Origin: Kappaphycus alvarezii
Lineage: Eukaryota > Rhodophyta > Florideophyceae > Gigartinales > Solieriaceae
Assembly: GCA_002205965.3 (NCBI GenBank)
Contig: NADL03000063.1
Location: 248,001-312,000 of the forward strand
Direction of reading: 5' to 3'
Length of the DNA stretch: 64,000 nt
Part shown: piece after piece, positions 1 to 12,400 of the stretch
How the letters are laid out: each line of letters opens with the position of its first letter
How positions within the stretch are numbered: position 1 is the first letter of the stretch
Notes under the pieces: generated by a model
Databases searched by the model: none
What the model was told of the DNA's origin: nothing
Seen by the model: the letters and a program-made list of their open reading frames with translations, nothing else
Translations under genes and position numbers: made by a program

Positions 1-99
1 TTGTACGCAGACTGTATACGATCTAAATTAAATGGGCTCATAATAGCGTTGGATTTATCGATATAGGATTCGTGGCCTGGAGTTCCGGAACAGCCCCGC

Positions 100-930
100 C
101 ACCGCATTTCTCATAGCCCACCCCGCAACCGCTATGGTACGGTGGTGTCCTGGGCCCACTGGCAGACCATGATCCGCCGGCTCCTCGGCCTCCCCGTGTA
201 TGACGACTCTCGCCGCTCAACTGCGCCACTCGAACCAAACTATGGACGCACCCGGGGATCGCTCGGCGGACCTCTGCCCACCTGGCTTCGGTCGCCCGCA
301 CCGCCACAACTCGCTACGCAACGTTTTCGCCTACCACGTTGCTCGCGCCGCGGGCCTAGACTGCCAATACAAGGTCCCGCTTCTTGTCCCGGGAACGGAT
401 ATCCGCCCTGCGGACATTCTCATTCAACCCCCGCCCCTGCCCACTCCCCAACAGGTCCGCCCCATAGCCTCTGACCTTACCATTGTCTCTCCGTTCAAAC
501 AAGGAGTGCACACAATGGCCACGCAAATGGCCGGCGGCGCCGCCGACATTGCTTATCGAGACGAAGTCAAAGACTTGGAGCGCAAACTGGTACGCCGCAT
601 CCCGCCCCCTTCGCACAACACCCTCCAGGAACCAAACTTCAAGTTTCATTTCGATTCTTTCGGTGCCCCATCCTCCGCCTCCATCCTGTTCCGAGAAGAC
701 TTCATCCCGCGCATCGCAGAGAAGCTTAACACAACTACAGGAGTGATCCGCAGACGTCTTTATAAGCGCATAAGCTGCACACTGTGGTCTTCTGTTGTAA
801 TGGCGATTCTATCGCGAGCCCTACTGCACGTGCCTGACGTGGAACATCCGGATAGTCCTAGCCGCATAGTCAGACCTGCCGTCTACACGATAGATACTCA
901 GTAAAGTAAAGTTTTCTCAAACTCGAGAGA
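100..930 (+). pseudogene. 3' fragment of non-LTR retrotransposon, family A (RLE-type C-terminal domain)
   Basis: The frame at 200-904, with a 5' piece in another frame at 142-200, encodes the C-terminal part of a LINE-type reverse transcriptase polyprotein. Visible blocks are a CPPGFGRPHRHNSLR zinc/histidine block, then RPADILIQ and a DLTIVSPF strand, then a FDSFGAPSS block. The PAD ... D-x-T arrangement is how the restriction-like endonuclease (PD-(D/E)XK fold) of RLE-type LINEs looks; the nuclease assignment is inference. The first cysteine pair of the zinc block is lost to a frame change near 200, compared with the better copy at 32.6 kb. The coding part ends at 904 and is followed by the family's tail motif ATAGATACTCAGTAAAGTAA. 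The 5' end of the copy is truncated or outside the window. It is a dead fragment. Confidence 0.7.
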
Positions 931-1239
931 ACACCTTGCCATCTTCTCAAATTCCTTCATTGCGGACTACGACCAATCACTGAAGCTGCACACGTGGACC
1001 AAATGACATAGCTGAGCTTTTGATAAAGCCGAGATGACACTGGGGAAAAGGAGGGGTGTATTTTTTGAAATGTATGGAATGGCTGGAACCCATTTGGAGT
1101 TGAAAATCTGTATGTCATAATAAATACATTTCGCTTTAGAGCTTCCGATATCATACGGGATACTGTGTCTGTTCTTTCGTCCGGAGTATTCTTCGTCTTG
1201 GTTGTCGTCTTCTGTAAGTTGCCATGCTTACACTACAAG
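931..1239. other. spacer between two LINE fragments, nothing recognised
   Basis: About 300 bases between the 3' end of the plus-strand LINE copy and the 3' end of the minus-strand copy. No coding pattern, RNA gene or repeat could be supported. The two copies lie tail to tail around it. Confidence 0.4.
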
Positions 1240-2143
1240 AAATAAGTTTAATGCGTTCAGTATCTACTGGGGACTGCGCACATCCTAACTATACGGTTCA
1301 GATCTAACCGGATGTACTTCGTCGTCCATACGCATCGGGGCTCGCGACAGGATAGCTTCAGCGATGGATGACCAGAGGTTGCAACTCAGTCGCTGGTAGA
1401 TACGGCGGCGGATAACACCAGGTGTCGAGTGACACTTGGACGCGATCCGCGGAACTAACTCCTTGATAAATGCAATAGTTCCAGGGGAAGGGGCACCTAG
1501 GGAATCAAACGCCAGAGGTCGAAACGTGAAGTTCGGCGTGTAAGGCGCAGAAGATGGGCCAGTTGAGGGAGCGGGGAGGCGTCGGGCGATGTTGCGTTCC
1601 AGGGTTGTGACCTTGTCGCGGGCCGCCAGTTCAGCAGCGCCTCCGACAACCTGGGTCGCCTTGGTGCGAACTGCGGCCATGAACGATGAGACGACAGTGA
1701 TGTCACACGCAATGGGGCGCAACGTTGTGCCTTCCGGGGTTGGGGGGGGTTGTACCAGGATATCGGCGGGCCGGAGCTCAGTGCCCGGGACGAGGGACGT
1801 AACCTCGTGCCGAGTATCCAGACCCGCGGCGCGGGTAACGTGTGTCGCAAACGCATTACAGAGCGAGTTATGGCGGTGACGACGGCCGAAACCAGGGCAG
1901 CAGAGGTCGGCGGCTTGATCCCCGAGGGTGTGGCAGTCCGAGGTGACGGCGGAGCATGGTCTGCCAGTGTGTGGTGGGCACCTTCGTAGCTGCCGTGGGG
2001 TGAGCAAAGAGAAACGCGGCAGCGGGGCTGCGGCGGAACGCTAAGCCACGGATGCGATGTCGAATTTCGGCGTCGCTATGGGCGGTCGGGTTTGGGGCAT
2101 TCGCCTAGGAGTCGTCGTGCCAATGTACTCTTGCCCGCGCCTT
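1240..2143 (-). pseudogene. 5'-truncated family A non-LTR retrotransposon copy
   Basis: Read on the minus strand, 2007-1285 is an open frame of 240 codons with the family A C-terminal domain. It has LCCPGFGRRHRHNSLC, RPADILVQ, ACDITVVSSF, a conserved lysine after KVTT, and PLAFDSLGAPSPG. Similarity to the plus-strand copy at 31.4-33.3 kb continues upstream on the minus strand to about 2143 (matching 32358 onward) and stops abruptly, as in a 5'-truncated LINE insertion. The 3' end carries the tail CAGTAGATACTGAACGCATT (minus strand, near 1250), shared with the copies at 0.9, 13.4 and 33.3 kb. The open frame suggests a fairly young copy, although it lacks the RT domain and cannot move by itself. 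Confidence 0.75.
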
Positions 2144-2271
2144 TAGATTTTCAAGCTGTCTGGATCCCGTATTTAGATGGTGGAATTTCCTCTAGTCCCT
2201 CTTTGTCCTTGTTGGAGTGGGTGATGGTTCAGCCGTTGCCTGGAGATGTTCATAGTCTTCTCTTGTAACCA

Positions 2272-4060
2272 CTACCTGCATGGTTCAGGTTTTTGAACAC
2301 ATTGAAAGATCCCCCCCCTTGTCTGTTTAGCAGACCCAATTAAATCTTTATATAAAGGCCCTAGTTCCCCCCCGACACGGACTGCGATGACAGCCGCATA
2401 TTCGTCGACCGCCTTAGATGTGGTCTCCGACGAGCATTCCAGGGAGTCAAAGGCTAGCGACACAAACTGCCATTCGAGTTGCGGGCGTCCAGGTGAAGCT
2501 TGGCCAGGAATGGCGGCGATTTTGGTGGCAAAGTCCCTCAGTTTCCGTCGTTCCGCCGCATTGGCGGCAGCGCGCGTTTCGCGGGCTCCCGTGGAAAGGA
2601 AGCACTGTTGAAAGGTGAGGAGACTGTGATGTCATAAGCAACGGGGAGAGGGGGCGTAGGGTTTTCCGGAGAGGTGGTGGCTTTGGGCGGCTGAGAACGC
2701 CACCCAGTTTCCCCTGTAGTGAGCGTGGCAGAACTGCGGTGAGAAGAAGTTGGATGCGAAGAAACGCAGAATGACCAGCATCCGCATTCCGTGTGTGGGG
2801 GGCCGCACGGAAGAGCCGAATGATCAAGACAGCGATGCCATGCATACAGATGGCCGGGATGCGGTCGAAGATGTCGGACGGCCGGAGCGGGCTGTGCAGT
2901 GCGTCGTGGGCCGACGGACGGGGCAGGGGCGACATGGGATGTGTTCTCTGGACTCCATGATGACGGTTGGTTGTGAAGAGTGGCCCGGAGCGGAGGCCCG
3001 AGCGGCTACGGCACTTGGAGATGCGTGTGGGGGCGGCGGCGCGGCGGCTGGTGCGGCGAGGGTTGCCGCAGTGATAGCCGAGAGGAGGACGAGGGACGCG
3101 GTGGCGTCCGGGAACCGTCTTGGGAGGATTTTTTGGCACTACGACAGAAAGCGAGGGCGGGGGCAGGAGCGGGCAGGGCCTGGGAGACGGCTTCGGTGGG
3201 CGCAGCAGAGGGGGGCGGGGATGGGGATTCAGTGGAGCGGCGGGGGCGGCTGTTATCGGGCCGGCGGGGGCATGTGTTGGGGCAGGTGTGGTGGGGCGAG
3301 ATGTGGGCATCCCTCGTAGAATTTGTCGATACATGTCTCCACGAAGGGGTTGCTGTCAACGTGGTAGCGGCGGCATCGATGAGCCGTGATAGCCGGCGAG
3401 GGCCTTTCAGTGGCCATAGTGATGGACGAAGAGGTACTCTTGAGGCGGTTGACCTCGCGTGCGGCGGCTATTCAGGAACCCACTTGCCATTCGACCGTGG
3501 GAAGGTCCCAAGAAGCGTGATAGCGGGTGGGTGGACAATCTCGAGCCTTGGTAAAGGCCAGGGATCGCGTTTAGGATATTCACGAAGGCCGGAGTGTCAG
3601 AAGCATAGTGGACCACGACGGTCCAGTCTCCATAGTGAGGAGGGCGTGGATGGGAGCGGGGTTCCAGAGGCCTCAGCGGCCAGGCGCAGGCATGCCTGGG
3701 CGTCTTCTAAGAGGGCAGGGCGACATGGCCCGCAGGTCCGGCGGAAAAGGCCAGTGAGGACATGAGCGGGGTTGCGACTGGACGTAAGCCGGTGAGCCCG
3801 TTGAGGGGGACGGGTGCGGTGGGGACCGACTCTGCGGCGGGGTGTGGTGGGAGGCGCCGGCGTAGGCGGAGTGGCGGAAGAGCCATTTGGAGGCGACAGA
3901 AGTCGCGGACAGTGGGCGGGACACTAGTGACGCGGGGGGAGACGTGGGCGCGGACGACTTGCGCTCACGAGCGTGGACGCGCTCTGGCCGCGATGGGCGC
4001 CGCCATGGTGGAAGGAGGGAGGAGGGAGTGCGGTGGTGAGTTGTTGAGGAAGGCTTAGAG
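2272..4060 (-). pseudogene. degenerate non-LTR retrotransposon, family C, C-terminal region
   Basis: On the minus strand, YDITVSSPF (near 2620) is followed, after a frame change, by an alanine-rich helix with RRKLRDFATKIA and then SLAFDSLECSSE (near 2450). This is the order seen at the end of LINE polyproteins with a restriction-like endonuclease: D-x-T strand, lysine helix, then the LAFDSLG block. The sequence differs strongly from family A, so I count it as a separate lineage. Further upstream on the minus strand (3.3-4.06 kb) the DNA is GC-rich with proline/arginine-rich frames and no motif I can name. That part is assigned only by continuity of composition. At least two frame changes make it non-functional. 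The limits are approximate. Confidence 0.45.
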
Positions 4061-4099
4061 GATTAGGGGTGGAGGAAAGTAGCGGTTACAGGAGGGTGC

Positions 4100-4370
4100 T
4101 AGGTGCAGGTGATACAGGATAAGCCGGCCTGTAGTGGTCCACGTCGGCCACGTGCACATGTGTACGGGACACTATTGTAGCGTTCGCCAGAGACGACCAA
4201 ATCGGGTAACTACCTAGTAATGCGCCGATAGATTCTCGTTCCGATAACACCAACTGATGTATGCAGCTTTTCCGCGATGCTCAGGAGGAGATCCTTTATA
4301 AAGAGGATAGTAGTGGGGGAAGGCGAACCAGTGAATCAAAAGCCAGCTGTGAGAAATCGAAGTAGGGGGC
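4100..4370 (-). pseudogene. short family A LINE 3' fragment
   Basis: On the minus strand the stretch reads FDFSQLAFDSL, then in a shifted frame IAEKLHTSVGVIGTRIYRRI. It corresponds to the end of the family A protein (FDSLGAPS ... IAEKLNTTTGVIRRRLYKRI in the copy at 0.2-0.9 kb). Frame changes and a stop show it is an old remnant. The stretch 4371-4557 shows nothing. Confidence 0.55.
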
Positions 4371-4557
4371 CTGAGTGTATTTCAGAATTGTGTACTGTAA
4401 TGTCAAATACCTGATAGCAACTGTAAGGAAAATATGGAATAGCTGTCAAAATTACAGTTAACAATATTATAGACGAATGACATCAAAGCTTGTCAAATCG
4501 GGCGGCGGTTGACGAGGAGCGAGGGCGATCTCGGCCGATTGCCAGATTGCATCTGGG

Positions 4558-5889
4558 TTGAGAGGGCTCAGAATCCTAAGCAATTACAGGACGAGCCCTA
4601 ACAAAATTCCCTCATCTCTGAAATGCCATGTAAATGTTGGCAGATATCTGCGTATCAACGGGCATATGAGTCATACGACAGCCCTGGCGCATTTCAAACC
4701 CCAATCGTGTCTTTTCCTCGGATCTCACTGCCCTATCGCCCGCCAGCTCTCCTGCTTACCTCCCGTCCTCACCCGCATCACGTGCCACACCGCAGATCGT
4801 CGCCACACCCTCCTTTCCCCATCGCCATCAATCCCACCCACCTTGCAGCTCTACCTCCGATCATCCAATCCTCACCTGACCAATCCCAGCAACATCATGC
4901 ATTCTCAAACTGCTTTCATCCCCACCTCACCTACCCCCATCCGCTCCTCCTTGCCCACCCTAACACTTTCCAAAACCCCTACCATCCATCCATTGTATCC
5001 CCCACGTGCAACCCCCCACCCCTCACCCACCTATCTCCGTTCAATCATCCACTCAACCCCCCAGCCCCGCCACTCGGCGGCAGCCCCACCCGTATCCTCT
5101 TTTGGCATCACACCGATCTCCGTATCCACGACAATCCCGCCCTCCACGCTGCTACCAATACTCATAACCCTCTCTCAACCCTACTCCCCGTGGCCACCGG
5201 CTCTGCTCTAGATCCACAGGCAAAACCGCTACTTTCCGAACTCGCGTCCTCCTGGCAACAACTCGGATCCCGCCTTTTGGCGATACCCAATACAAATCCG
5301 GAGGTCGCTCTCATCGACCTTTGCCGTCGTTTCAACCTCAATGCCGTGTACTTTAATCGCTCCATCTCTGACACATGTGTTGCCCTGGAACGTCGTGTCG
5401 AGCGTGCTTTAACAGATGCAGGGATCGCAGTGAAGGCGTTTTGGGGAAATATGTTGCAGGAACCCACGACAAAGGAGTTGAATAAGGTGCTCGCTTTCAA
5501 GATCTGGTGACCACGCGTCAAGGTGCAAAAGTGACATTGGTCGACACTCCGGAACGTGTGCCGCCGTTACCGGGGGGGGTTGCCGCGAGGTATGCACTGG
5601 GTCACGGGTAAAGTAGGCGGCGGTACTAGTGCGGCGGAAAAGGTTTTTGAGGGGCATGCGAAAGGAAAGAGAGTTGTTGGAATTTGGAAAGGATGCTGAC
5701 TTGATCGTGCGGCTTCAGTCGTACTTGGAGTATGGCGCGATTAGTGCTAGAATGGTGGCGAGACGTGCGGTGCAGATTGTCGGGCGGGCTGGTGGGAGAA
5801 CTTTTACGGAAATGGTTTGGAGGGATCGTAGGGCGATAGCTGCGCATAAGGGCGCCAAGGTTGGTCGAGGAGCAGCCGTGGTGATGTAG
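4558..5889 (+). pseudogene. photolyase/cryptochrome family gene, frame-broken and C-terminally truncated
   Basis: From about 5091 the frame reads RILFWHHTDLRIHDNPALHA, the N-terminal signature of the photolyase/cryptochrome antenna domain (compare W-F-R-x-DLR-x-HDNPAL). It continues through AVYFNRSISD and VKAFWGNMLQEP to a stop at 5508-5510. After two frame changes, 5629-5889 reads GKDADLIVRLQSYLEYGAIS and then FTEMVWRDRRAIAAHKG. This matches the start of the FAD-binding domain (LSxYLxxGxIS ... LxWRDF). The expected remaining 200 or so residues, with the FAD-binding and tryptophan-triad region, are absent. CRY-DASH or plant PHR2-like proteins are the closest style I recognise. Upstream, an alternative frame from 4897 is rich in Ser/Thr/Pro and could be an organelle transit peptide (inference). 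Likely a pseudogene. Confidence 0.65.
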
Positions 5890-7300
5890 ATTACTGTTGA
5901 AGAAGGATGTTTGCCAGAGGTGGTGCGGAGGGTAGGGATCGAAATTTTTGTGATTGGTCGGTCAAACTATGGTTTTTTGCTTGTGTTCTTGTTGTCGCTT
6001 TACTAAACCAAGCCTGTCTTGTTCGAGGTTCGCAGCGAGGTGCCCTACTTGCAGGGAGTCTCGAGAGGTACATAGCCGACAGATATCCTCGCGAGTCGCA
6101 ACAAGATGGGGCATTCTAGTAGATGTGTTTGCAACTTTTATTCATTGGATGAGGCTGAAAGGCCACGTGAAAGCTGTGGTTGGAGACAGCCCCGTATCTT
6201 CCGATGGAGATGATAGCTGATGTTGTTACCAAGACCAGCATATATAATCATCTTTACTTCATGTATTATAAGACCAGCATATGGACCCGCTATCGGTCCC
6301 TAACCTGTTTTTATTCGCCAAAAGTTGTGACAAGGACATTCCGAATCATACTTCCCATATGCCCGCCACACTCAGTGCAGTCAACAGACCGCACAGATTC
6401 CGCCCTCTAGCCGCACGCAACTGAAATCGTACTATCTCCATGAATCCAAAATCATGCAACCACCAACCAGCATCCGAGTGACGCGGCGTTCCATACTGGA
6501 CAAAGGAGTTCGCCGTTCATGTCAGGAATTCATGATTGTTACTGGCACTACACAGGACTCTCAGTAAATAACATGTGGTTTTGTTATTTGCGGACACCAT
6601 TACTGCGTGACACGCGTTGTTGGTTTCGAGCGGTGCGGTTTTTGTGATGCGGCTTTGGGGTCATTATGACATACGGTAGGCCATTTTTGAGTCGTGGAAT
6701 ACAGATGCCTCAGACGGTTTTGGCATTGTCACCGGCCCATCGCATAATCGTCAAGGGCCACACTTTATGTTAGGGTTGGATAACTCCCAAAACTGCAGTT
6801 ATCGATTAGTGTTAAATTTTTGAAGCTCAAAGATAGGAATTGCCTGCCTTGGTACTGCATGGAAATGATGCCCTAGCGATTACTGTCCTCTGTGACAATT
6901 AGTGCTTTATGGAGACAGGAAACACCCATAAGACTGCAAATGAGTGTCTAGTGTTTCACACGACAGAATACTACCCCATTCAAAGCGTGTAAGGTGAGGA
7001 GGGCGAGGCCTCAGAGCATCTTCGTACATACAAGTTCAAACACAAGCCCTCGCTCGTTTTGTACAATTGTAGTACAAAGACTTTGTAGAAAAGCATGAAA
7101 GCAAAACTAACACAGAAAAGTCCATCCACGAATCTCCAGTTCCCGCGAGAACATCAATCCCACATTGAATGCTCGCTCTAACCCGGAGTAAGGCCATACA
7201 TGTTGTAACAGTACAATGCTTCATGGAAACATCTCAACTTGCTCGTAACAGCTGCTCACTCAACTCTTCTAATTGCAGCTCTTTTTCCCTTTCAAGTTAA
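5890..7300. other. intergenic, no gene recognised
   Basis: About 1.4 kb between the truncated photolyase gene and the end of the minus-strand SAPS-like gene. Only short unsupported frames are present. I see no RNA gene, repeat array or transposon motif. Confidence 0.4.
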
Positions 7301-7305
7301 AAAAG

Positions 7306-9450
7306 TTATTTTCGAATGGTGCCCGTGATGGTATGCTCCTTCAGCCGTCCAGACAGGCCCCTCCCCCATCCCTTGGCAATGGCCGCCGCAGTGTGCGAAA
7401 TCTGAGAATCGGATGGCGGCGTTTGAGTATCTTTGCTTGTCACTTCATCCAGCAGGTGATGTAGATATAGCTCCTGTCCATAGTCCTCGTTGGCCGTCAG
7501 CTCCTCCTCCAAGTTCATCTCACTAATCAGGTCTGTGCTAATCTTGGCGTGCTGGTTCCGATCCCGCAAGAGGCCACTCTCATCCTCGCTTCCCGCTGTC
7601 CTTGTTTTATGCTCCTCGACCAGTCGTACCAATATCTTCCTCTGCTTTTTTCCTTCAGCCATTCCTTCCATACGTTCGACATACTGCCCAGGGCTGCCAT
7701 CACAGGAGTCATAATCACCGATCCTTCCATCTTTCCAGAAACTCTAAAAGACCCGTGCCAATTAGGAGACTAATTGCCACATCGTCATGTCTACTTAAGA
7801 CTGCGAGCAGAATCTGTGCAACACGCTTCTGCAAGACTTCATTCCGTTCATACCTAGCCCCCATGGCCAGTAGCTTTTCGACCAGCCACCACCACCCATC
7901 AACATCTGTCAACACATTCTCGGCATCACTTCACAGGTCTCCTTCACTAGGTCCACGACTCCTAATCTTCTCCGTCCCACAGTCTTCCCACTTCCTCCCA
8001 AACATTTCTTCAACTGTGCACCGAAAGTGCCCAATACTTTCCCCAGCTCTCAATATGTAACCTGTCTACATTCCATCTAACACTAGGTAATCCCGAATTT
8101 CTCACTTCCTTGATAGCCTTTAGAACTTCAGTTACCAGCTGCAAAGCCGGAAGCAGTACCTCATCCTCGCCATCTCCCCCCATCGCAACTTGCAACACCC
8201 GTCTTAACGGCCCCGGCATCTCAATCAAGGTCATATTCCTAGCAGCATCATTATAAGCATGCGAGGAAATGATGCCAAGGTTTGCACCAAAAAAGTTATC
8301 CGACCGTTCATCAACATCTTCATGTTTCCTCTGCAGACACATAGCACGCACACACAACTCTGCCATACAGGAAGCGGAATTTTCCAAAACGGCAACCACT
8401 TGCGAGCGTTGCTGGGCAGTGGCATGCTTGAGTTCAGCAGCAGCATGCACAAAGGCGTCAGCAAGTAAATCCTGAACATGAGCGGCGCCAAGCATCACAA
8501 CAGCCCTTTTATGCATTGCGACGAGCGGGGCAGCAGGGGCTGGCGAAAAGGTGCGATGCGAAACTAGGCGAGGAATCAAATCTGCAGCAGGCTGGAGATG
8601 AATATTGAGGACGAGATTCTGCGGGAGTCGAGTGGACTGCAAGGCAGTAGCGGTTTCCCGAGGGTAGTCATGCAGCATGATACGAATGACATCTGCGACA
8701 TGAGTAGCGTGTGACGGGTGTAATTTGTCGGGGGTTGGCAAAGACTGCAGCAAGTTGTGAGATGAGATTGGGCTGTTCGGAGAGTGCCTGACGAAGCGGC
8801 GGGGGCCCGAAGCGGAGAAGGTAGCGACAAGCCAAGGGTCCGGGGCTGCGGTGCGTGGGCAGTGAGCGGGCGGCGGGGTCACGGGGAGGGTGGTGAGCTT
8901 GGAGATGAGGGCGGTGAGAAGGGCCGTGTCGTTTGCGATTTGGTTTGAGATTGTGGCGACTTGGTCCGGGGTGAGCGGGTGAGGGAGGGAGTGGAGGAGG
9001 GAGAGCAGGTTGTCCGGGGTGAGCTTCCTTAGTGTGCGACGGGTGATGGTGGGGGTTTGGGGGGTGGAAAACCGGGGGACGGGAGGGAAGAGACCTTGGA
9101 GCTTGAGGTGAGGCGGCGGAGGAAGTTGACGGGAAGCGTTGATAGCCCCATTGCATTGCTTTCGTTGCGGTTGGGGTTGGGGTGGAGTGGCGACTTTGTA
9201 CGAGTGCGGGGTGGGGTGGGGTTGGGGTTGGAGAGAGGTGGAGCTTCACTTGGGTGGGGTTGTGAGATGGATGGTTGTGAATGGGGTGGGGTGTTATCTG
9301 GGCGTGAGGGGAAGCGGGTTGAGTGGATGTGGAGGCTGGACTTCGAGAGTGACGTGGGGTATGAGTAGTTAATGAGGAGAGCGGGGAATGATGGTGGCGT
9401 CGGCGCGGATTGGAGCTGAATAGGATGTGTTGCTGTCAATGGCCACATCT
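7306..9450 (-). CDS. SAPS-domain protein (PP6 phosphatase regulatory subunit-like), frame-broken
   Basis: SAPS proteins are helical-repeat scaffolds that bind the Sit4/PP6 phosphatase. Minus-strand pieces in order: LTPDNLLSLLHSLPHPLT (near 9020) and a helix ISNQIANDTALLTALISKL (near 8930); a long open frame 8882-8010 with DLIPRLVSH and repeated Leu/Val helices; RRRLGVVDLVKETCEVM (near 7970); then 7915-7715 with RNEVLQKRVAQILLAVLS and TGLLEFLERWKD. The last two blocks match the family pattern 'LG-x-x-RL-x-V-V-x-L' followed by 'NN-x-LH-x-x-V-x-x-I ... LL'. An acidic, charged tail lies at 7671-7306. At least four frame changes separate the pieces. They could be small introns, decay or base-calling errors; conserved pieces on both sides favour a gene that is or recently was real. 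The exact start is unclear (candidate ATG near 9150, or upstream near 9448). Confidence 0.5.
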
Positions 9451-12400
9451 TACTGCCCTATCGGGTCTTAACTTGAGCGCTCAAAAGCGCCACCTCCTCC
9501 CCTCGTCGATGTGGGATTTTTTTGCTATTATTGGATTTACTACTAGTTGAGTGTACTGTGCCATGTTAAGAAAAGTGTCACGCTTCCACACCAAAGGTCC
9601 GGGATACTCACGGCATGTAAATAAGAAATAATCCATAAAAACGAAAAAAACTAAGATGGGATGTTGTGGATTTGGCGAGATTTTGAGATTTAAAAGCTTT
9701 TCAACATGTGAACACGTCCTCTTGCTTTGATTCAGCCAATCAATCGATAACGTAAAGCAGATAGCCAAACAACTACAAGTCTTCCACGGTGTATTTTTTA
9801 AATCTTCGATTCATGAAAATTGTGGTTCCTGGCTATTTTTCGAAATTAAACGTCAACAAAATTTGTGATTTGCTTACGCTCAACCTGTCGAACTTTTTCG
9901 TCCATTACATGCAATGCAATTTCTCCACGAATGAAATGTTACACTCTTGACGCACTCTGTGTTTTACACATCTTTCCTACATTTGAACATGTAACCAAAA
10001 AAATGCAGCTTTGACGCAGCAACTGAACAGATTGCCTCGTGGCAGAGCCTTCACAGCCTTAAACTAGTCAATGGAGTATGTGCGTCCGGGTATTCCAAGG
10101 TGGCGATACTGCAAAGTCACCGAGCAATGAAGCGATTCAGGAGGGGCTACTTGCAATCATTTCGAGGGCAAATCTCGTCTTATAACCGTATATTCTGTAG
10201 TATACAGTAGTAGTACTGTACTGTACTGTACAGTATAGTAAGTAAAGGCAATATGCATTTCAATGTTGCCATTGCACTATGGCAATTTTTTGTTTTGGTA
10301 TTCAAATTGTGCTTACATGTGAAAATGCAAAAATTCATTGCATTATTTCATGCCACTATGGATAGAGTCTCATCCAAACAGCCAGTATATCTCTCTCGAT
10401 ACTGTGTCACGTGACAGACAAACTGCCGACTTGGTTGACATGGGCAATTAACGTTGAAATGATCACTGTACAGTACTGTATCGTACCGAACATAGAGAGC
10501 TACTTTAGTTTGTGTAGAATTCTTTCGTCTTTGTAAAAGACGTTGGCAAGAGCGTGACGGCTTGCCGTAAAATAAAGTTGAACACTGTGGTACAGTACAG
10601 CTACCCGTGACAAAGTTAGTTTGCGCAGTGGAGGCTCCACTCCAATGAAAGGCTCTTCAACGTGTTTGTCGAATTTTGATGTAAATGCGACAGCCAATAG
10701 AATTTCGTATTTGAAAAAGCAAGATATTTTTAACGAAAGATGCACTTGAGGGGCACCACAGTGTCCAATCCAATCGCGCTATTTACGTGACACCAACCTC
10801 ACTGTAATAATCTCCTTGTTGATCACATTACCAGATTAAAAGCAAACGGTTTCCAGCCTGCCTTTAAAATTTTCGCTCTTTTTCTACAAATATCAAGATA
10901 TGCCATCGACCCCAATTGGGCCATTGTGTTCCGCTACAAACTTGCTGTAGAGGCTATGTAACTCCAGTTTACGCACAATCCAAATTGGCTCAAATTGGAT
11001 ATCCTCCAATCATTCATCAAAGTGTGTGGCTCCGAGCAACTCTCCACTGTACAAAGGCCCTCCTCCAGCCTCTCCATCTCTAAAAATCCCAGATATTTCA
11101 TTTTTTTATCCAATGATCACACATACCGTCCCATCTGAGCACTAGGCACCAACACTAACACACCCCTCAGCAGGAGCTTTAAACCCTACTCCCATTTCAT
11201 CAAACGATTCCCCGCCACCTCCTCCATCCATTCCTAGGTGATATGTTGTCATTGACACTGGAACAGAAATACTGTACGTTCACTTTCCGCCTGATATCGC
11301 TCTCAGGCAAATGCTGTTGCAAACAGCAGATATCAGAGCCTCCCTGCATGACGTATAGACAATGCGGGTCATACTCCACGTCACTCCTGTTCTGTCCAAG
11401 GGCCGTGGAAATCCAGCTTATCTATTACGTCCTGTCCATCTCGCAACCCACAATGCCAATCAAATGTCTTCCCCACCAAGCAGCACCTCTGCCCTGTGCA
11501 GATCGCTGCACAATATAGAAATTATCCAACCTGCATCGCCGTATCTCATTCGGTACAGGCTAATCACCTGGTTTCTTCCAGTTTCCAAACGCTTTTCGCA
11601 GAGCCTCATGTTCCCGATAGTCATACAAGACGGCCCATTACAATCCTCAAGCCCTCACGCTTTGTCAGATTTCCCAAAAAGAGATGAAGATCACCTGCAT
11701 ATGCTCTTGAATATGCGGCCAATCGTCTTCATCTTGTAATAGTTACGTTGGCGTCTCTGTTCTATCTATCCCCATGCCTCGACTACAACCATCCGACCGA
11801 TTCCAGAGGGTACAGAACTACCTTGGCGACCCAACACACTTTCGCCTACATGTATTGTAACCTCGTACGTCTCAAGGACTGAAACATTATCTCCCGCGAT
11901 AAACGTCCCAATGCAAAAGCCAGAGAAATCGCAGTTGCAGGCTCCACTCTTGCTCATCTTATATCGTGTCGAAACCGACCAATTTTTCCAAACACTAGTT
12001 TAGGCCATCCAACAATTTCCTGCTTTTGCTAATCCAAAGTCTCCAAACATGCATCACGAATTTTGATACATTTAGAATAAGACCTCGGCGATTCCAGCAC
12101 CTCGGTGGCCTGCTCTGACAAGCTTGGGCCGGTAAGACGTCGCTAGCCATTTGCGCAGTGCCGTGGTCCTACCTCAAATGACCTCAATTTCACATCTAAA
12201 GGTGCCGGAAGAGTCGCTAATGTCAAACTGTTGGCGAAACATCATGTCGACAGCGGCTAGTACACAGCGATGGAACTTTATGCCCCGCACTCACCTCGCA
12301 ATTCAATAAGACTAGCATAAATTCCTGAAGAACGTTAATGGTCCTACGGAGCTTGCAACGCTTGCGGGCGTCTCTGCATCCTTTTACGTAAAATCGGTAC

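Noticed and set aside
2447..3334. 295-codon open frame on the minus strand as a host gene
   Set aside because: Pro/Arg-rich composition from GC-rich DNA. Its recognisable parts are LINE endonuclose-region blocks in this and the neighbouring frame.
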